Program-made: the position numbers and the translations under genes
Shown: positions 16,317 to 25,078 of the stretch, one piece after another
Position numbering within the stretch: position 1 is the stretch's first letter
How the letters are laid out: each line of letters begins with the position of its first letter
DNA from: an uncultured Planctomycetota bacterium
GTDB taxonomy: Bacteria; Planctomycetota; Phycisphaerae; Phycisphaerales; UBA5793
Direction of reading: 5' to 3'
DNA length: 64,000 nucleotides
Assembly (NCBI GenBank): GCA_900696685.1
Contig: CAADHA010000075.1
Coordinates: 59,033-123,032, forward strand
The notes under the pieces: model-generated
The model's database searches: none
The model's input: the letters and a program-made list of their open reading frames with translations, nothing else
What the model was told of the DNA's origin: nothing

Positions 16317-17995
16317 TGGAACTGCGCCCTTACCAACGCGAAGCGGTTGATGCCGTGTACCGGCATCTGCGCGAGCGAAACGATAACCCGTGCGTGGTGC
16401 TGCCCACCGCAGCAGGGAAAACTCCCTGTCTGGCGACGGTCTGCCGCGATGCGGTGAATCTGTGGAACGGCCGCGTCGTGATCCTTGCGCACGTCAAGGA
16501 ATTACTCGAACAGGCGCTCGACAAACTCCGCGCCATCGCGCCCGAACTGCCCGTGGGCATCTACTCGGCAAGTCTCAAGCGGCGTGAGTTGAACTACGCC
16601 GTCACCATCGGCGGCATTCAGTCGATCTACCAGAAGGCATGTGATCTCGGCCCCGTCGATCTGATCATTGTGGACGAAGCCCACCTTATAGCCCCTGACG
16701 GCGAGGGGATGTACCGCCAGTTCATCAGTGAAGCCAAAGCCGTTAATCCTCTGGTGCGCGTCATCGGATTGACGGCCACGCCGTTTCGGATGAAGACTGG
16801 CACGATCTGTGCCCCGGAGAACATCCTGAACCACGTCTGCTTCGAGATCGGCGTGCGCGAGTTGATCGTCCAGGGCTATCTCTGCCCGCTCCGCACGAAG
16901 GCCGGCATCGCGCGGGCGGACATGAGCGGATTGCATGTTCGAGCCGGCGAGTTTGTCGCGGGCGAGGTCGAAGACCTGATGGACACGAGTGACCTGGTGC
17001 AGGCTGCGTGTGCCGAGATCGTCGAGCACACCGTCGATCGACGCTCGGTTCTCATCTTCAGCGCCGGCGTGCGGCATGGACAGCATGTCGTCGAGGTTTT
17101 GCGCCAGCGTCATGGCGTTGAGTGCGGGTGGGTCGATGGCCAGACTCCGATGCGAGAGCGCGACGTCATTCTCGATCGATTCAAGTGCGGCGACCTCAAG
17201 TACGTTGCGAATGTGAATGTGCTCACGACCGGCTTCGATGCGCCGTCAATCGACTGTGTTGCTCTGCTTCGGCCGACGATGTCGCCAGGGCTGTTCATTC
17301 AGATGGTCGGGAGAGGTTTTCGGCTCCACCCTGACAAGACGGACTGCCTCGTTCTTGACTTCGGCGGCAACATCCTGCGCCACGGCCCCGTCGATGATCT
17401 GCGGATCAAAGAGCCGGGAAAGGGCGACGGTGAAGCCCCGGCGAAGGAATGTCCGCAGTGCCACGCGGTCGTCCACGCCGCCTACTCGAACTGTCCGGAG
17501 TGCGGCCATGAGTTCCCGCCGCCAGAGCGCAGTAAGCACGAAGCGCAGGCGACGAGCGAGGGGATTCTCTCCGATCAGGTGACGCAGACCGCCTACGACG
17601 TGACGGACGTCTGGTATGAGGTCCATCACAAGCGAGGCGACCCCGATGCACCGCCGACGATGCGCGTCTACTACGAATGCGGCATTGCGACGACCTTTAG
17701 CGAGTGGGTCTGCTTTGAGCACACAGGCTATCCGCGGCGAAAGGCCGAGCAGTGGTGGGTGGAGCGATCGAATGAGCCGATCCCCGCCACCGTCGAGGAG
17801 GCGGTTGATATTGCCCGGTGCGGGGATCTGGCCCGGACGATCGCCATCACGGTGCAGCGCAAACACGGCAGCAGGTACGACGAGGTGGTCGGGCATGTCC
17901 TCGGGCCGAAGGCGCCGCGTATCGACACCGACGAGGGCGCGGCGGAGTACGCCGCGACATACAGCGGAATCCCTGAGGATGAAATCCCCTTCTAG
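16316..17995 (+). CDS. Superfamily II DEAH-box helicase with zinc ribbon
   Basis: 559 residues. Motif I is PTAAGKT (residues 30-36), motif II DEAH (120-123), motif III GLTATPF, and motif VI QMVGRGFRLH near 325-334. A four-Cys zinc ribbon (CPQCH and CPECG) sits near residues 380-400, followed by a C-terminal domain of about 150 residues. The layout matches phage and plasmid helicases related to the UvsW/RadD type. The long open frame begins at 16169, but ATG 16316 overlaps the previous stop and begins the conserved ELRPYQREAV segment. It acts in phage replication or recombination. Confidence 0.9.
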   Translation: MELRPYQREAVDAVYRHLRERNDNPCVVLPTAAGKTPCLATVCRDAVNLWNGRVVILAHVKELLEQALDKLRAIAPELPVGIYSASLKRRELNYAVTIGGIQSIYQKACDLGPVDLIIVDEAHLIAPDGEGMYRQFISEAKAVNPLVRVIGLTATPFRMKTGTICAPENILNHVCFEIGVRELIVQGYLCPLRTKAGIARADMSGLHVRAGEFVAGEVEDLMDTSDLVQAACAEIVEHTVDRRSVLIFSAGVRHGQHVVEVLRQRHGVECGWVDGQTPMRERDVILDRFKCGDLKYVANVNVLTTGFDAPSIDCVALLRPTMSPGLFIQMVGRGFRLHPDKTDCLVLDFGGNILRHGPVDDLRIKEPGKGDGEAPAKECPQCHAVVHAAYSNCPECGHEFPPPERSKHEAQATSEGILSDQVTQTAYDVTDVWYEVHHKRGDPDAPPTMRVYYECGIATTFSEWVCFEHTGYPRRKAEQWWVERSNEPIPATVEEAVDIARCGDLARTIAITVQRKHGSRYDEVVGHVLGPKAPRIDTDEGAAEYAATYSGIPEDEIPF

Positions 17996-18005
17996 GAGTG
18001 GGCGC

Positions 18006-18266
18006 ATGAGGCACATTGCCAAGTCTGATCTTCAAGTGGAGTACCTTGATGTCGAGGCGCGGCATCACGTCGAGACGGCGTATCGACGTGGCGTGCAGCA
18101 GGCCCTGTTCTTCGCCTTCGATGAACTGAGACGTGCAGGTCTGACCGACGCCGCAGCAATCGTCAGGCGAATGGAGTGCATTGCCGGCGAGATGCGCCGC
18201 GAATCGAATCCCCACCCGTGGTATCTCGACCGGCTGGTCCAGCGATTGCATCGGAAATGGCGCTGA
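18006..18266 (+). CDS. Small hypothetical phage protein
   Basis: 86 residues, mainly helical (HHVETAYRRGVQQALFFAFD, and a C-terminal basic end LVQRLHRKWR). No family recognised. It has AGGAG at 17994-17998 before the ATG at 18006 and overlaps the primase-helicase start by ten bases, so it belongs to the replication operon. It could be a primase or helicase accessory protein; that is a guess from place only. Confidence 0.7.
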   Translation: MRHIAKSDLQVEYLDVEARHHVETAYRRGVQQALFFAFDELRRAGLTDAAAIVRRMECIAGEMRRESNPHPWYLDRLVQRLHRKWR

Positions 18267-20581
18267 CTCGACCGAATCACGATGGTTCGCTCCTCCCGTA
18301 TGCAACCACATGCATTTCGGCCGGGTTGTGCGCGCTGCCGGCGGTGCGTCGTGGCGAAGAGAAGCGCCCGGCACTGTGTGAATGGAAGACCTACCAGTCT
18401 CGATTGCCCTCGCTTGCGGAGATCGCAGGATGGTTCGACGAGCGCGTGCCAGCGATGTGCCTTGTCTGCGGCGCAGTGTCCGGCAACCTGGAGATGATCG
18501 ACTTCGACCTCGGAGGGGAAGCGTTCGAGCCGTGGTCGAAGGCGATCGAGAAGATCGCGCCCAGTCTGGTCGATCGCCTCGTGATCGAATCCACGCCTTC
18601 GGGTGGCCGGCATGTCATTTACCGCTGCGCTGCGGCGATCGCCGGCAATAGCAAACTCGCTCAGCGGAGGATCGAAGTCGGCACCGGCGAGCCGGTTGTC
18701 ATCGGTACCAAGGAGTACGTCCCGCGCCAGGAACCGTCCGGCGAGTGGGTCGTGGTCATCACCATGATCGAGACGCGCGGCGAGGGCGGACTCTTCCTGT
18801 GCGCGCCATCCGAGGGATACGAACTTCTCCAGGCCGACCTGTGCAATCCGCCGGTGATCTCGGCCGACGAGCGCGAGATCCTGCTGGGCTGCGCGCGGGC
18901 GCTTGATGAAACCCCCAGGCCGATCGTGGACGCTCAATCGCACAACGCCACCGCCATTCCTACCGCACTGCGACCCGGCGACGACTTCAACCAGCGCGGC
19001 GATCCACGACCGTTCCTGATCAAGCATGGCTGGACGCTCGTCCTGCCCGGCGAGAACGAGCATTGGCGCCGGCCCGGAAAGTCTGCCGGCACGAGCGCGA
19101 CGCTCAAGGACCATGTGTTCTACGTCTTCTCGACCAACGCCCCACCATTCGAGGCCGAGAAGGGGTACTCACCCTTCGCGGTCTACGCGATGCTCGAGCA
19201 CCACGGGGATTTCAGCGCGGCGGCGGCGGTGATCGCGGCACAGGGATACGGCAGCGCTGCAATCCGTGCCGATGTCGATCTCTCGGGGATTCTCGCGACG
19301 GCGACGGCCGCACCCGTCGATATACCACCCGCACAATCACAAACACCGGCCGACCCCGGCCTGCTGCCCTCCGAATTGCTCCGCGTGCCCGGCTTCGTCG
19401 GCGAGGTCATGGACTTCTGCCTCGACACCGCGCCGTACCCGAATCTCGTTCTCGCCTTCTGCGGCGCGCTGGCGCTCCAGGCCTTCCTCGCCTGCCGCAA
19501 GGTGCGCGACGGCGGCGACAACCGCACCAACATCTACCTGCTCGGACTCGCCCACTCCTCGGCGGGCAAGGACTGGCCGCGCAAGGTCAACACCCGCATC
19601 GTCCACGAGGTCGGCTTGTCAGGCAGCCTCGGCGAGCGCTTCGCCTCGGGCGAAGGCATCCAGGATGCGCTCTTCAAGCAGCCGAGCATGCTCTTCCAGA
19701 CCGACGAGATCGACGGCATGCTCCAGTCGATCAACAAGGCCAGGGACGCCCGCCACGAAGCGATCATGAGCACGCTGCTCACGATGTACTCCTCGTCCAA
19801 CAGCGTCTATCCCATGCGCCGCAAGGCGGGCAAGGAGTCGCCCGGCGTCATCGACCAGCCCGGGCTGGTCGTCTTCGGCACCGCCATCCCGAATCACTAC
19901 TACGAGGCCTTGAGCGAGCGCATGCTCACCAACGGCTTCTTCGCGCGCATGCTGATCCTTGAAGCCGGCCAGCGCGGCGCCGGGCAGGAGCCGAGCATCC
20001 GCGATCTGCCGAAGCGCGTGATCGAAACCGCCCGGTGGTGGTCGGAGTTCTCACCGGGCAAGGGCAACCTCGAACACTGGCATCCGGTGCCCAAGGTCGT
20101 GCCGCACACCGACGCCGCCAGGCGCCTGCTCATGGAGATGCGCGAGGAGGCCGAGGCCGAGTACGCCAGGGCGGAAGAGGCGCAGGACGCAGTCGGCACG
20201 ACCGTGTGGGGCCGCGTGAGCGAGCAGGTGCGCAAACTCGCCCTGCTCCATGCCATCAGCGCTGACGCTCGCGAACCGTCCATCGACGCCGACGCGGTGG
20301 AGTGGGCGCGTCAACTCGTCATGCATCAGACGCGCCGCATGCTGTTCATGGCCGCGGGGCACGTTGCGGAGAACCCGTTCCATGCCGAATGTCTGAAACT
20401 GGTGAAGAAGTTGCGCGAGGCGCCGGGTGGCGTCATGGCCCGCAACAAACTCATGCGTGCGATGCGCTGCAAGCTCGCCGATTTTGACCAGATCATCGCC
20501 ACGCTGCTCATGCAGGAAGATATCGAGTGCGTGGACATCCCGACGAGAACCAAGCCGGCGCAGGGGTATCGATTGCCATGA
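18257..20581 (+). CDS. Phage primase-polymerase/helicase (PrimPol N-terminus, DUF3987-like C-terminus)
   Basis: 774 residues. The N-terminal domain matches bifunctional primase-polymerases of the PF09250 kind, with metal ligands in IDFD (Asp82 and Asp84) and STPSGGRHVIYR near residue 115. A second part from about residue 385 resembles DUF3987 phage ATPases, with a P-loop-like HSSAGKDWPRK near residue 432. ATG 18257 is used because upstream sequence belongs to the preceding gene; the overlap is ten bases. The protein would prime and unwind DNA at the phage origin. The repeat-rich candidate origin begins right after its stop codon. Confidence 0.85.
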   Translation: MALTRPNHDGSLLPYATTCISAGLCALPAVRRGEEKRPALCEWKTYQSRLPSLAEIAGWFDERVPAMCLVCGAVSGNLEMIDFDLGGEAFEPWSKAIEKIAPSLVDRLVIESTPSGGRHVIYRCAAAIAGNSKLAQRRIEVGTGEPVVIGTKEYVPRQEPSGEWVVVITMIETRGEGGLFLCAPSEGYELLQADLCNPPVISADEREILLGCARALDETPRPIVDAQSHNATAIPTALRPGDDFNQRGDPRPFLIKHGWTLVLPGENEHWRRPGKSAGTSATLKDHVFYVFSTNAPPFEAEKGYSPFAVYAMLEHHGDFSAAAAVIAAQGYGSAAIRADVDLSGILATATAAPVDIPPAQSQTPADPGLLPSELLRVPGFVGEVMDFCLDTAPYPNLVLAFCGALALQAFLACRKVRDGGDNRTNIYLLGLAHSSAGKDWPRKVNTRIVHEVGLSGSLGERFASGEGIQDALFKQPSMLFQTDEIDGMLQSINKARDARHEAIMSTLLTMYSSSNSVYPMRRKAGKESPGVIDQPGLVVFGTAIPNHYYEALSERMLTNGFFARMLILEAGQRGAGQEPSIRDLPKRVIETARWWSEFSPGKGNLEHWHPVPKVVPHTDAARRLLMEMREEAEAEYARAEEAQDAVGTTVWGRVSEQVRKLALLHAISADAREPSIDADAVEWARQLVMHQTRRMLFMAAGHVAENPFHAECLKLVKKLREAPGGVMARNKLMRAMRCKLADFDQIIATLLMQEDIECVDIPTRTKPAQGYRLP

Positions 20582-20594
20582 AGCCCGTTCGAAT

Positions 20595-20857
20595 CCGTCA
20601 CAGAGATCCGTCACGAACCGTCACGCCATATGCGAGCCGGCGACGTGAAACGGTCGGAAATGGCGAATCCGTCACGAATCCGTCACGGGCCGCCGTGACG
20701 GATTGCGGTGGGCGGAAGTCTCGGTTAAATAAAGAGATAGAGAATATATCTCTCTCTATTCCTCTATCCATCACACCCACCCGCGCGCGCTGCGTACATG
20801 CGCGAGCGCGCGTGCGCGTTAACGCGAGGGCCAGACGGGGGTGGATTCGTGTGACGG
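20595..20857. other. Candidate prophage replication origin: CCGTCACG iterons and AT-rich palindrome
   Basis: Five direct copies of CCGTCAC(G) start at 20595, 20608, 20618, 20669 and 20680. Inverted copies lie at 20694-20701 (CGTGACGG) and 20851-20857. Between them, 20724-20769 is strikingly AT-rich for this genome and contains the palindrome AGAGATA (20733-20739) with TATCTCT (20747-20753). Iterons beside an AT-rich unwinding element directly downstream of primase-helicase is the layout of many phage and plasmid origins. This fills most of the 297-base gap after the primase gene. Confidence 0.6.
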
Positions 20858-20878
20858 ATCAAATCGAAAGGAGCCGGG

Positions 20879-21142
20879 ATGGCCTGCCTGCGTTGGACCA
20901 CCTACTGGACGCGCGCCTTCGACCAGGGACGTCACATCGACGGGTTTCGCAGCGCCGGTCGAGTCGCGCGAGTCGTCGAAATGGAGCAGATCGAATCTCT
21001 GCCGATCATGCCGCACCCCAGCGGGCGCGCACGGCAGCTGTTCATGGCGCTGGCCAAATGCGATCGCGGATGGGAGGTCGTCGGCGTCTATGCCAGCGCG
21101 GCCAAGGCGAGGCACGAGTGCGAGCAAGTTCTTGCGGGCTAG
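20879..21142 (+). CDS. Small hypothetical phage protein
   Basis: 87 residues preceded by AAAGGAG at 20868-20874. The sequence looks protein-like (LPIMPHPSGRARQLFMALAK, then a C-terminal helix ending CEQVLAG), but no family is recognised. It sits just after the candidate origin. A different frame open from 20578 runs across it; this one is preferred for its ribosome-binding site and composition. Confidence 0.65.
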   Translation: MACLRWTTYWTRAFDQGRHIDGFRSAGRVARVVEMEQIESLPIMPHPSGRARQLFMALAKCDRGWEVVGVYASAAKARHECEQVLAG

Positions 21143-21263
21143 GTACTTGGAAAATGTGGGTCGCAAAGCAGGGACGCGGGAACAGCCACGAAAGTAGAGA
21201 GACACATGATAACGCGACCCTGTCCGACTTTTTGGATTGGCGCGCGGTGCAGAGGACGACGAC

Positions 21264-22205
21264 ATGAGCGCAAGTATCGATGACACAGTACTTTGCCGCT
21301 TGGCGGGCGAGTTGTGGGCGGTCTTCGCGCCGTGGCGCGGGCCGTGGGGTGGTGGCGGCGCGGCGGCGGCGTACCTGGCGCGGCGGTCGTTCCGGTCCGG
21401 CGCGGGGTTGCGCTGGCGGCATCAGGGGCGCGATCGGGATGAGCGGGATGAGAACGTCGAAGCGCTCGGCCGGCTGGAACGGCGAGGGTTGCTCACTCGG
21501 CGCGTCGAGAAGACGAAGGTGATCGCCACTCGGCTGCTCGACGCCGGGATCGAGCGGGCGTGCGGTCTGGCGGGTGCGCCTTGCTGGCTGGCGGGTCGGG
21601 CGGTCTACGAGCGGCTGGCGGCGTGCAATGACGAGGCGGCCACGATGGTTCACCTGGGTACGCGCTGGACGGCGGAGTGGGCATTGGCGGGCACGCCGGC
21701 GCGCTGGGCCGGATGCGGCGGCGATGAGACCGGGCGCGCCAATCGTCGTCTGCTGTCGGCACTTGAGGAGCGGGCGATCCCCGCGCTGGTGCGCGGCTGG
21801 CTCATCAGCGGGGCCGATCTGGACGGGCGGGTGTGGTATTCGATCACGAGCGCCGGCCGCGCCGTCTTGACGGAAGCGCCGGCCGAGGGGCCGCAGGGCA
21901 TCGACGCCGACGAGGACTGCGCGCTGGCCTGGCGCGAGGGAGCGCATGCCATGCAGATTCGCCTTGCCGCGGCCCCGCGATCCGAGCGAGAAATTGGCCT
22001 GCTGCCTCTGCCGGCCCATGGGGCGCCGATCGTGGGCCACGACGTTGGCCCACGGGGCGATGTGCCCACGGCAGGCGGCCGGAACTACGCCGCTACGGCA
22101 CATCTCGCCACAGGGGCGAACGTGGGCGGCGACATGGCGGCCACCGGGGCGGCGGAATCGCGCCCGGGCCGCCCATCCACCAGACCAAGGAGTACTGCCA
22201 CATGA
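21264..22205 (+). CDS. Phage protein of unknown function upstream of the methyltransferase
   Basis: About 313 residues. The middle contains a winged-helix-like pattern (ENVEALGRLERRGLLTRRVE, and later GRVWYSITSAGRAVLTE), as in MarR-like or replication-initiator folds. The final 100 residues are Gly/Ala-rich and probably disordered. The start is ATG 21264; the stop overlaps the ParB-methyltransferase ATG (ATGA at 22202-22205), so the two are translationally coupled. A DNA-binding role is likely but the target is unknown. Confidence 0.6.
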   Translation: MSASIDDTVLCRLAGELWAVFAPWRGPWGGGGAAAAYLARRSFRSGAGLRWRHQGRDRDERDENVEALGRLERRGLLTRRVEKTKVIATRLLDAGIERACGLAGAPCWLAGRAVYERLAACNDEAATMVHLGTRWTAEWALAGTPARWAGCGGDETGRANRRLLSALEERAIPALVRGWLISGADLDGRVWYSITSAGRAVLTEAPAEGPQGIDADEDCALAWREGAHAMQIRLAAAPRSEREIGLLPLPAHGAPIVGHDVGPRGDVPTAGGRNYAATAHLATGANVGGDMAATGAAESRPGRPSTRPRSTAT

Positions 22206-23575
22206 ATGCCTTCAAAGTCGAACTTCGCCCGCTGGCGGACATCAAGCCGTATGAGAAGAACCCGCGCCTCAACGATGACGCGGTGCAGGCGGTGGCCAAC
22301 AGCATCACCTCGTTCGGTTGGCGGCAGCCCATCGTCGTCGATGGCGATGGCGTGATCATCTGCGGCCACACGCGGTGGAAGGCGGCGCAAAAACTCGGCC
22401 TGGAGTTGGTGCCGGTCCATGTCGCGACTGATCTCACGGCCGAGCAGGTCCGGGCGTATCGCATCGCCGACAACAAGTCGGCCGAACTGGCGGAATGGAA
22501 CATGGAACTTCTGCCGCTGGAGATGGGCGAACTCCAGGGCGCCGGGATCGACTGGTCGAGCCTCGGTTTCAGCGCCGACGACCTCGCGAAGATCTTCGAC
22601 CCGGGCGTGCAGGATGGCTTGACCGATCCCGATGCGGTTCCCGAGCCGCCCGATGAGCCGATCACGAAGCGCGGCGACCTGTGGATTCTCGGAGAGCACA
22701 GACTGCTGTGCGGGGACTCGGCGAGCGCAGCGGATGTGGATCGACTGCTCGGTGGCCAGCCGATCCACCTGGTCAACACCGACCCACCGTATAACGTGAA
22801 GGTCGAGCCGAGGTCGAACAACGCGATCGCGGCGGGCGTCACCTCGTTCGCGCGGCGAGCCGATCTCCAGTGCGACCGTTCGACCACCGAGCGCGGCAAG
22901 AAGGATCGCGAGCGCAAGGCGAAGCGCACGCATCAGCAGTCCTTCGACGTGGCCCGCCAGGGCGAGAAGAAGCGGACGACCAGGAAGATGCGGGCGAAGG
23001 ATCGGCCGCTGGAGAATGACTTCGTCAGCGATGAGGAGTTCGACCGCCTGCTTGCGGCGTGGTTCGGCAACATCGCGCGCGTCCTCATCCCCGGTGGCGG
23101 GTTCTATATCTGGGGCGGCTACGCCAACCTCGGCAACTACCCGCCCGCGCTCGCCAGCGCCGGCCTCTACTTCAGCCAGGGCATCGTGTGGGATAAGCAG
23201 CATCCGGTCCTGACGCGCAAGGACTTCATGGGAGCGTTTGAGCTGGCGTTCTACGGTTGGCGCGAGGGGGCAGCGCACCGCTACTTCGGCCCGAACAACG
23301 TCGCCGACCTCTGGCACGTGAAGAAGGTGAACCCGGCGTCAATGTGTCATTTGACGGAGAAGCCTGTCGAACTCGCGGTGCGGGCGATGCAGTACTCGTC
23401 GCACGCGGGCGAGAACGTGCTTGATCTCTTTGGGGGATCGGGGTCATCTCTGATCGCCGCCGAGCAGACCGGGCGCTACGCGTTCTTGATGGAAATCGAC
23501 CCTGCGTACTGCGATGTCATCGTCCAGAGGTACGAGCAGTTCACGGGGAAGAAGGCGGTGCGGGGAGTTTCATGA
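22202..23575 (+). CDS. ParB-like domain fused to a DNA methyltransferase
   Basis: 457 residues. Residues about 5-140 are a ParB/Sulfiredoxin-like domain (IKPYEKNPRLNDDAVQAVAN and the VIICGHTRWKAAQKLG signature). The rest is an amino-type DNA methyltransferase, with catalytic NTDPPYN near residue 195, the AdoMet-binding DLFGGSGSSLIAAEQ near the C-terminus, and a basic insert (residues about 215-265) likely for target recognition. Motif order (catalytic before AdoMet site) is that of beta-type enzymes making N6-methyladenine or N4-methylcytosine. In phages such fusions protect DNA from host restriction or mark it for packaging. No cognate endonuclease is nearby. Confidence 0.88.
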   Translation: MNAFKVELRPLADIKPYEKNPRLNDDAVQAVANSITSFGWRQPIVVDGDGVIICGHTRWKAAQKLGLELVPVHVATDLTAEQVRAYRIADNKSAELAEWNMELLPLEMGELQGAGIDWSSLGFSADDLAKIFDPGVQDGLTDPDAVPEPPDEPITKRGDLWILGEHRLLCGDSASAADVDRLLGGQPIHLVNTDPPYNVKVEPRSNNAIAAGVTSFARRADLQCDRSTTERGKKDRERKAKRTHQQSFDVARQGEKKRTTRKMRAKDRPLENDFVSDEEFDRLLAAWFGNIARVLIPGGGFYIWGGYANLGNYPPALASAGLYFSQGIVWDKQHPVLTRKDFMGAFELAFYGWREGAAHRYFGPNNVADLWHVKKVNPASMCHLTEKPVELAVRAMQYSSHAGENVLDLFGGSGSSLIAAEQTGRYAFLMEIDPAYCDVIVQRYEQFTGKKAVRGVS

Positions 23576-24133
23576 GGGCCGCTCATCGATGCGCCTGAGC
23601 TCACGCTGCACGCGAGGGGCGATGCGCTCCACCTCGCAGATGATGGATGGGATGTGAATTCTGTGATCGATGAATTTGACCACACCCGTGTTGAGATCGA
23701 ATCGCTTCAGGTACACATTGGGTGTTCGGAAGTCTGGCGGGTCGTTCACCAGCGCTGCTTCGACTACGAAGGGATCGTCACTGGAGTCGATCCACGCGGT
23801 GAGCGCCTGGTCGTAGTGCTCGACGCCCTCATGAACCGCGAAGAGGAGGTACAGCGGCGAGTTGTCATCTATGCCGATGGCTTCGCGCAGCGGCCGTCGG
23901 CGCTCGTAGTCTCTGCTGGAGCGGCCTTCGAGTCCCCAAAGCGCTTTGGAGATGCTCGCGGCGGCATACAGAAGGTTGTGGATGGCGTAGAACGGCCTCA
24001 AGAGCGCGTCAGCGAAGTCGTCGGCGGGACGATGCGTCTCAAGTTCATCGGCTGCGTAGATGACAAACCTCGACTGCATCTCAATGTGCCAGAGCAGCGC
24101 CAGTTGCAGCGTGTCCTCTCGATTCGCGTTCAT
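23570..24133 (-). CDS. Hypothetical phage accessory protein, helical N-terminal half
   Basis: 187 residues, convergent with the methyltransferase gene and overlapping it by six bases. The N-terminal half is predicted helical (TLQLALLWHIEMQSRF, FYAIHNLLYAAASISKALWG), a pattern seen in HEPN-like and AbiV-like proteins, but the RxxxxH active-site motif of HEPN nucleases is not visible. ATG 24133 is chosen over 24139 because AGGAGG upstream is too close to the latter. Its position in a leftward accessory cluster suggests a host-interaction or defence role; function unproven. Confidence 0.6.
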   Translation of the reverse strand: MNANREDTLQLALLWHIEMQSRFVIYAADELETHRPADDFADALLRPFYAIHNLLYAAASISKALWGLEGRSSRDYERRRPLREAIGIDDNSPLYLLFAVHEGVEHYDQALTAWIDSSDDPFVVEAALVNDPPDFRTPNVYLKRFDLNTGVVKFIDHRIHIPSIICEVERIAPRVQRELRRIDERPS

Positions 24134-24301
24134 CAGCATCCCTCCTGTCTACGGCCGCACACTGAACGGCGATCAGGAATGCGGCGAATCGGCACCGGGG
24201 AACTCATTGATCCTAAGCCGCAGCGTCTCGCCCGGCGTGTCCGAAAGCACAGCCGCGACATTGGCCACGGCTGTGTGCGCGCCAGGAGGATGGATGGTGG
24301 T

Positions 24302-24685
24302 CTACTCGTCCGCCGCCTCCTCCGGCCCCTTCTCGCGCAGGGCGTGGTACTCGATCAACGCGTCCTCGTAGACGAAGTCGCTGGCGGCGACGTGTTTGCG
24401 ATTGCGGGCGGGCACGATGCACGACCGCTCCTTGAGGAATGCGATGGCCACCGCGACCTGGGACCACGGCGGCATCTTCGCTTCGTCGCCGCCGCCAGCC
24501 TTGGTGCGGATGTCCTCCATTGTGAAGGAGGCATTGCCCATCTGCTCGATGGCGTAGGCGACGTCGTCGTAGACCTGCTTCGTGCAGGCATGCTCGTAGG
24601 GCGTGCCGCGCTTGGGGACGACGCGCCGCAGCAGCGCGCCGCTCGGACCGTCCACGATGAAGGTCTCATTGAGTTGGCGCGGCAT
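24302..24685 (-). CDS. Hypothetical phage protein
   Basis: 127 residues. ATG 24685 is placed eight bases after AAGGAGG, whereas the ATG at 24691 would be only two bases away. The sequence has a beta-rich N-terminal part (LNETFIVDGPSGALLRRVV) and a helical second half (EDALIEYHALREKGPEEAA). It contains SQVAVAIAFLKERSCIVP, which could be a small winged helix. No family recognised. It overlaps the zinc-ribbon gene upstream, as expected in a compact early operon. Confidence 0.6.
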   Translation of the reverse strand: MPRQLNETFIVDGPSGALLRRVVPKRGTPYEHACTKQVYDDVAYAIEQMGNASFTMEDIRTKAGGGDEAKMPPWSQVAVAIAFLKERSCIVPARNRKHVAASDFVYEDALIEYHALREKGPEEAADE

Positions 24686-24857
24686 GGGCATCACCTCCTT
24701 CCGGTCGCCGGTTGGGCGGCGTGTAGACGAACATGCAGCGCGTGCAGCGGACGCGCTGCCCGTCTTCGATCCAGACGAGCCGGTCGATGCAGCGCTCCGC
24801 GCAGCGCGGGCATGCGTCTTCCGGCTCGACCAGGTTTTCATCACATTCGCAGATCAT
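24666..24857 (-). CDS. Small zinc-ribbon protein
   Basis: 63 residues with paired cysteines (CEC, CPRC, CTRC and single Cys), consistent with binding one or two zinc ions. Start at ATG 24857 with GAAAGGA upstream; the in-frame TTG at 24878 is less likely. Small zinc ribbons in phage early operons often act as transcription or host-takeover factors, but no specific family is recognised. Confidence 0.6.
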   Translation of the reverse strand: MICECDENLVEPEDACPRCAERCIDRLVWIEDGQRVRCTRCMFVYTPPNRRPEGGDAHAAPTQ

Positions 24858-24874
24858 GGGTGGACGGTCCTTTC

Positions 24875-25075
24875 TCAAAGCGCCAGCCGGGTGATGACAT
24901 CGTCGATGCGTTCATCCTCCGGTTTGGCAAGGGTGATGAGGTGGGCGACGACTTCGGCGCTAAGCATGACCAGCGCCTCGGTCTCGTTGATCTCCACAAC
25001 CGGCCCCATCTCGGTGACCGCATGCTCGCTCAATGCGTGGAGGGTGGACTTCTTCAGGAGGACGACGAACTTCAT
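24875..25075 (-). CDS. Small hypothetical protein
   Basis: 66 residues, start ATG 25075 with AAAGGAG about eight bases upstream. Predicted alternate beta and helix (MKFVVLLKKSTLHALSEHAV, and EALVMLSAEVVAHLITLAKP). No homologue recognised. Part of the leftward cluster with short spacing on both sides. Confidence 0.6.
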   Translation of the reverse strand: MKFVVLLKKSTLHALSEHAVTEMGPVVEINETEALVMLSAEVVAHLITLAKPEDERIDDVITRLAL

Positions 25076-25078
25076 CGC

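Noticed and set aside
20578..21267. An open frame starting in an ATGA overlap with the primase stop
   Set aside because: It translates the iterons and AT-rich palindrome into Arg/Thr-rich sequence, and conflicts with the better 87-residue gene at 20879.
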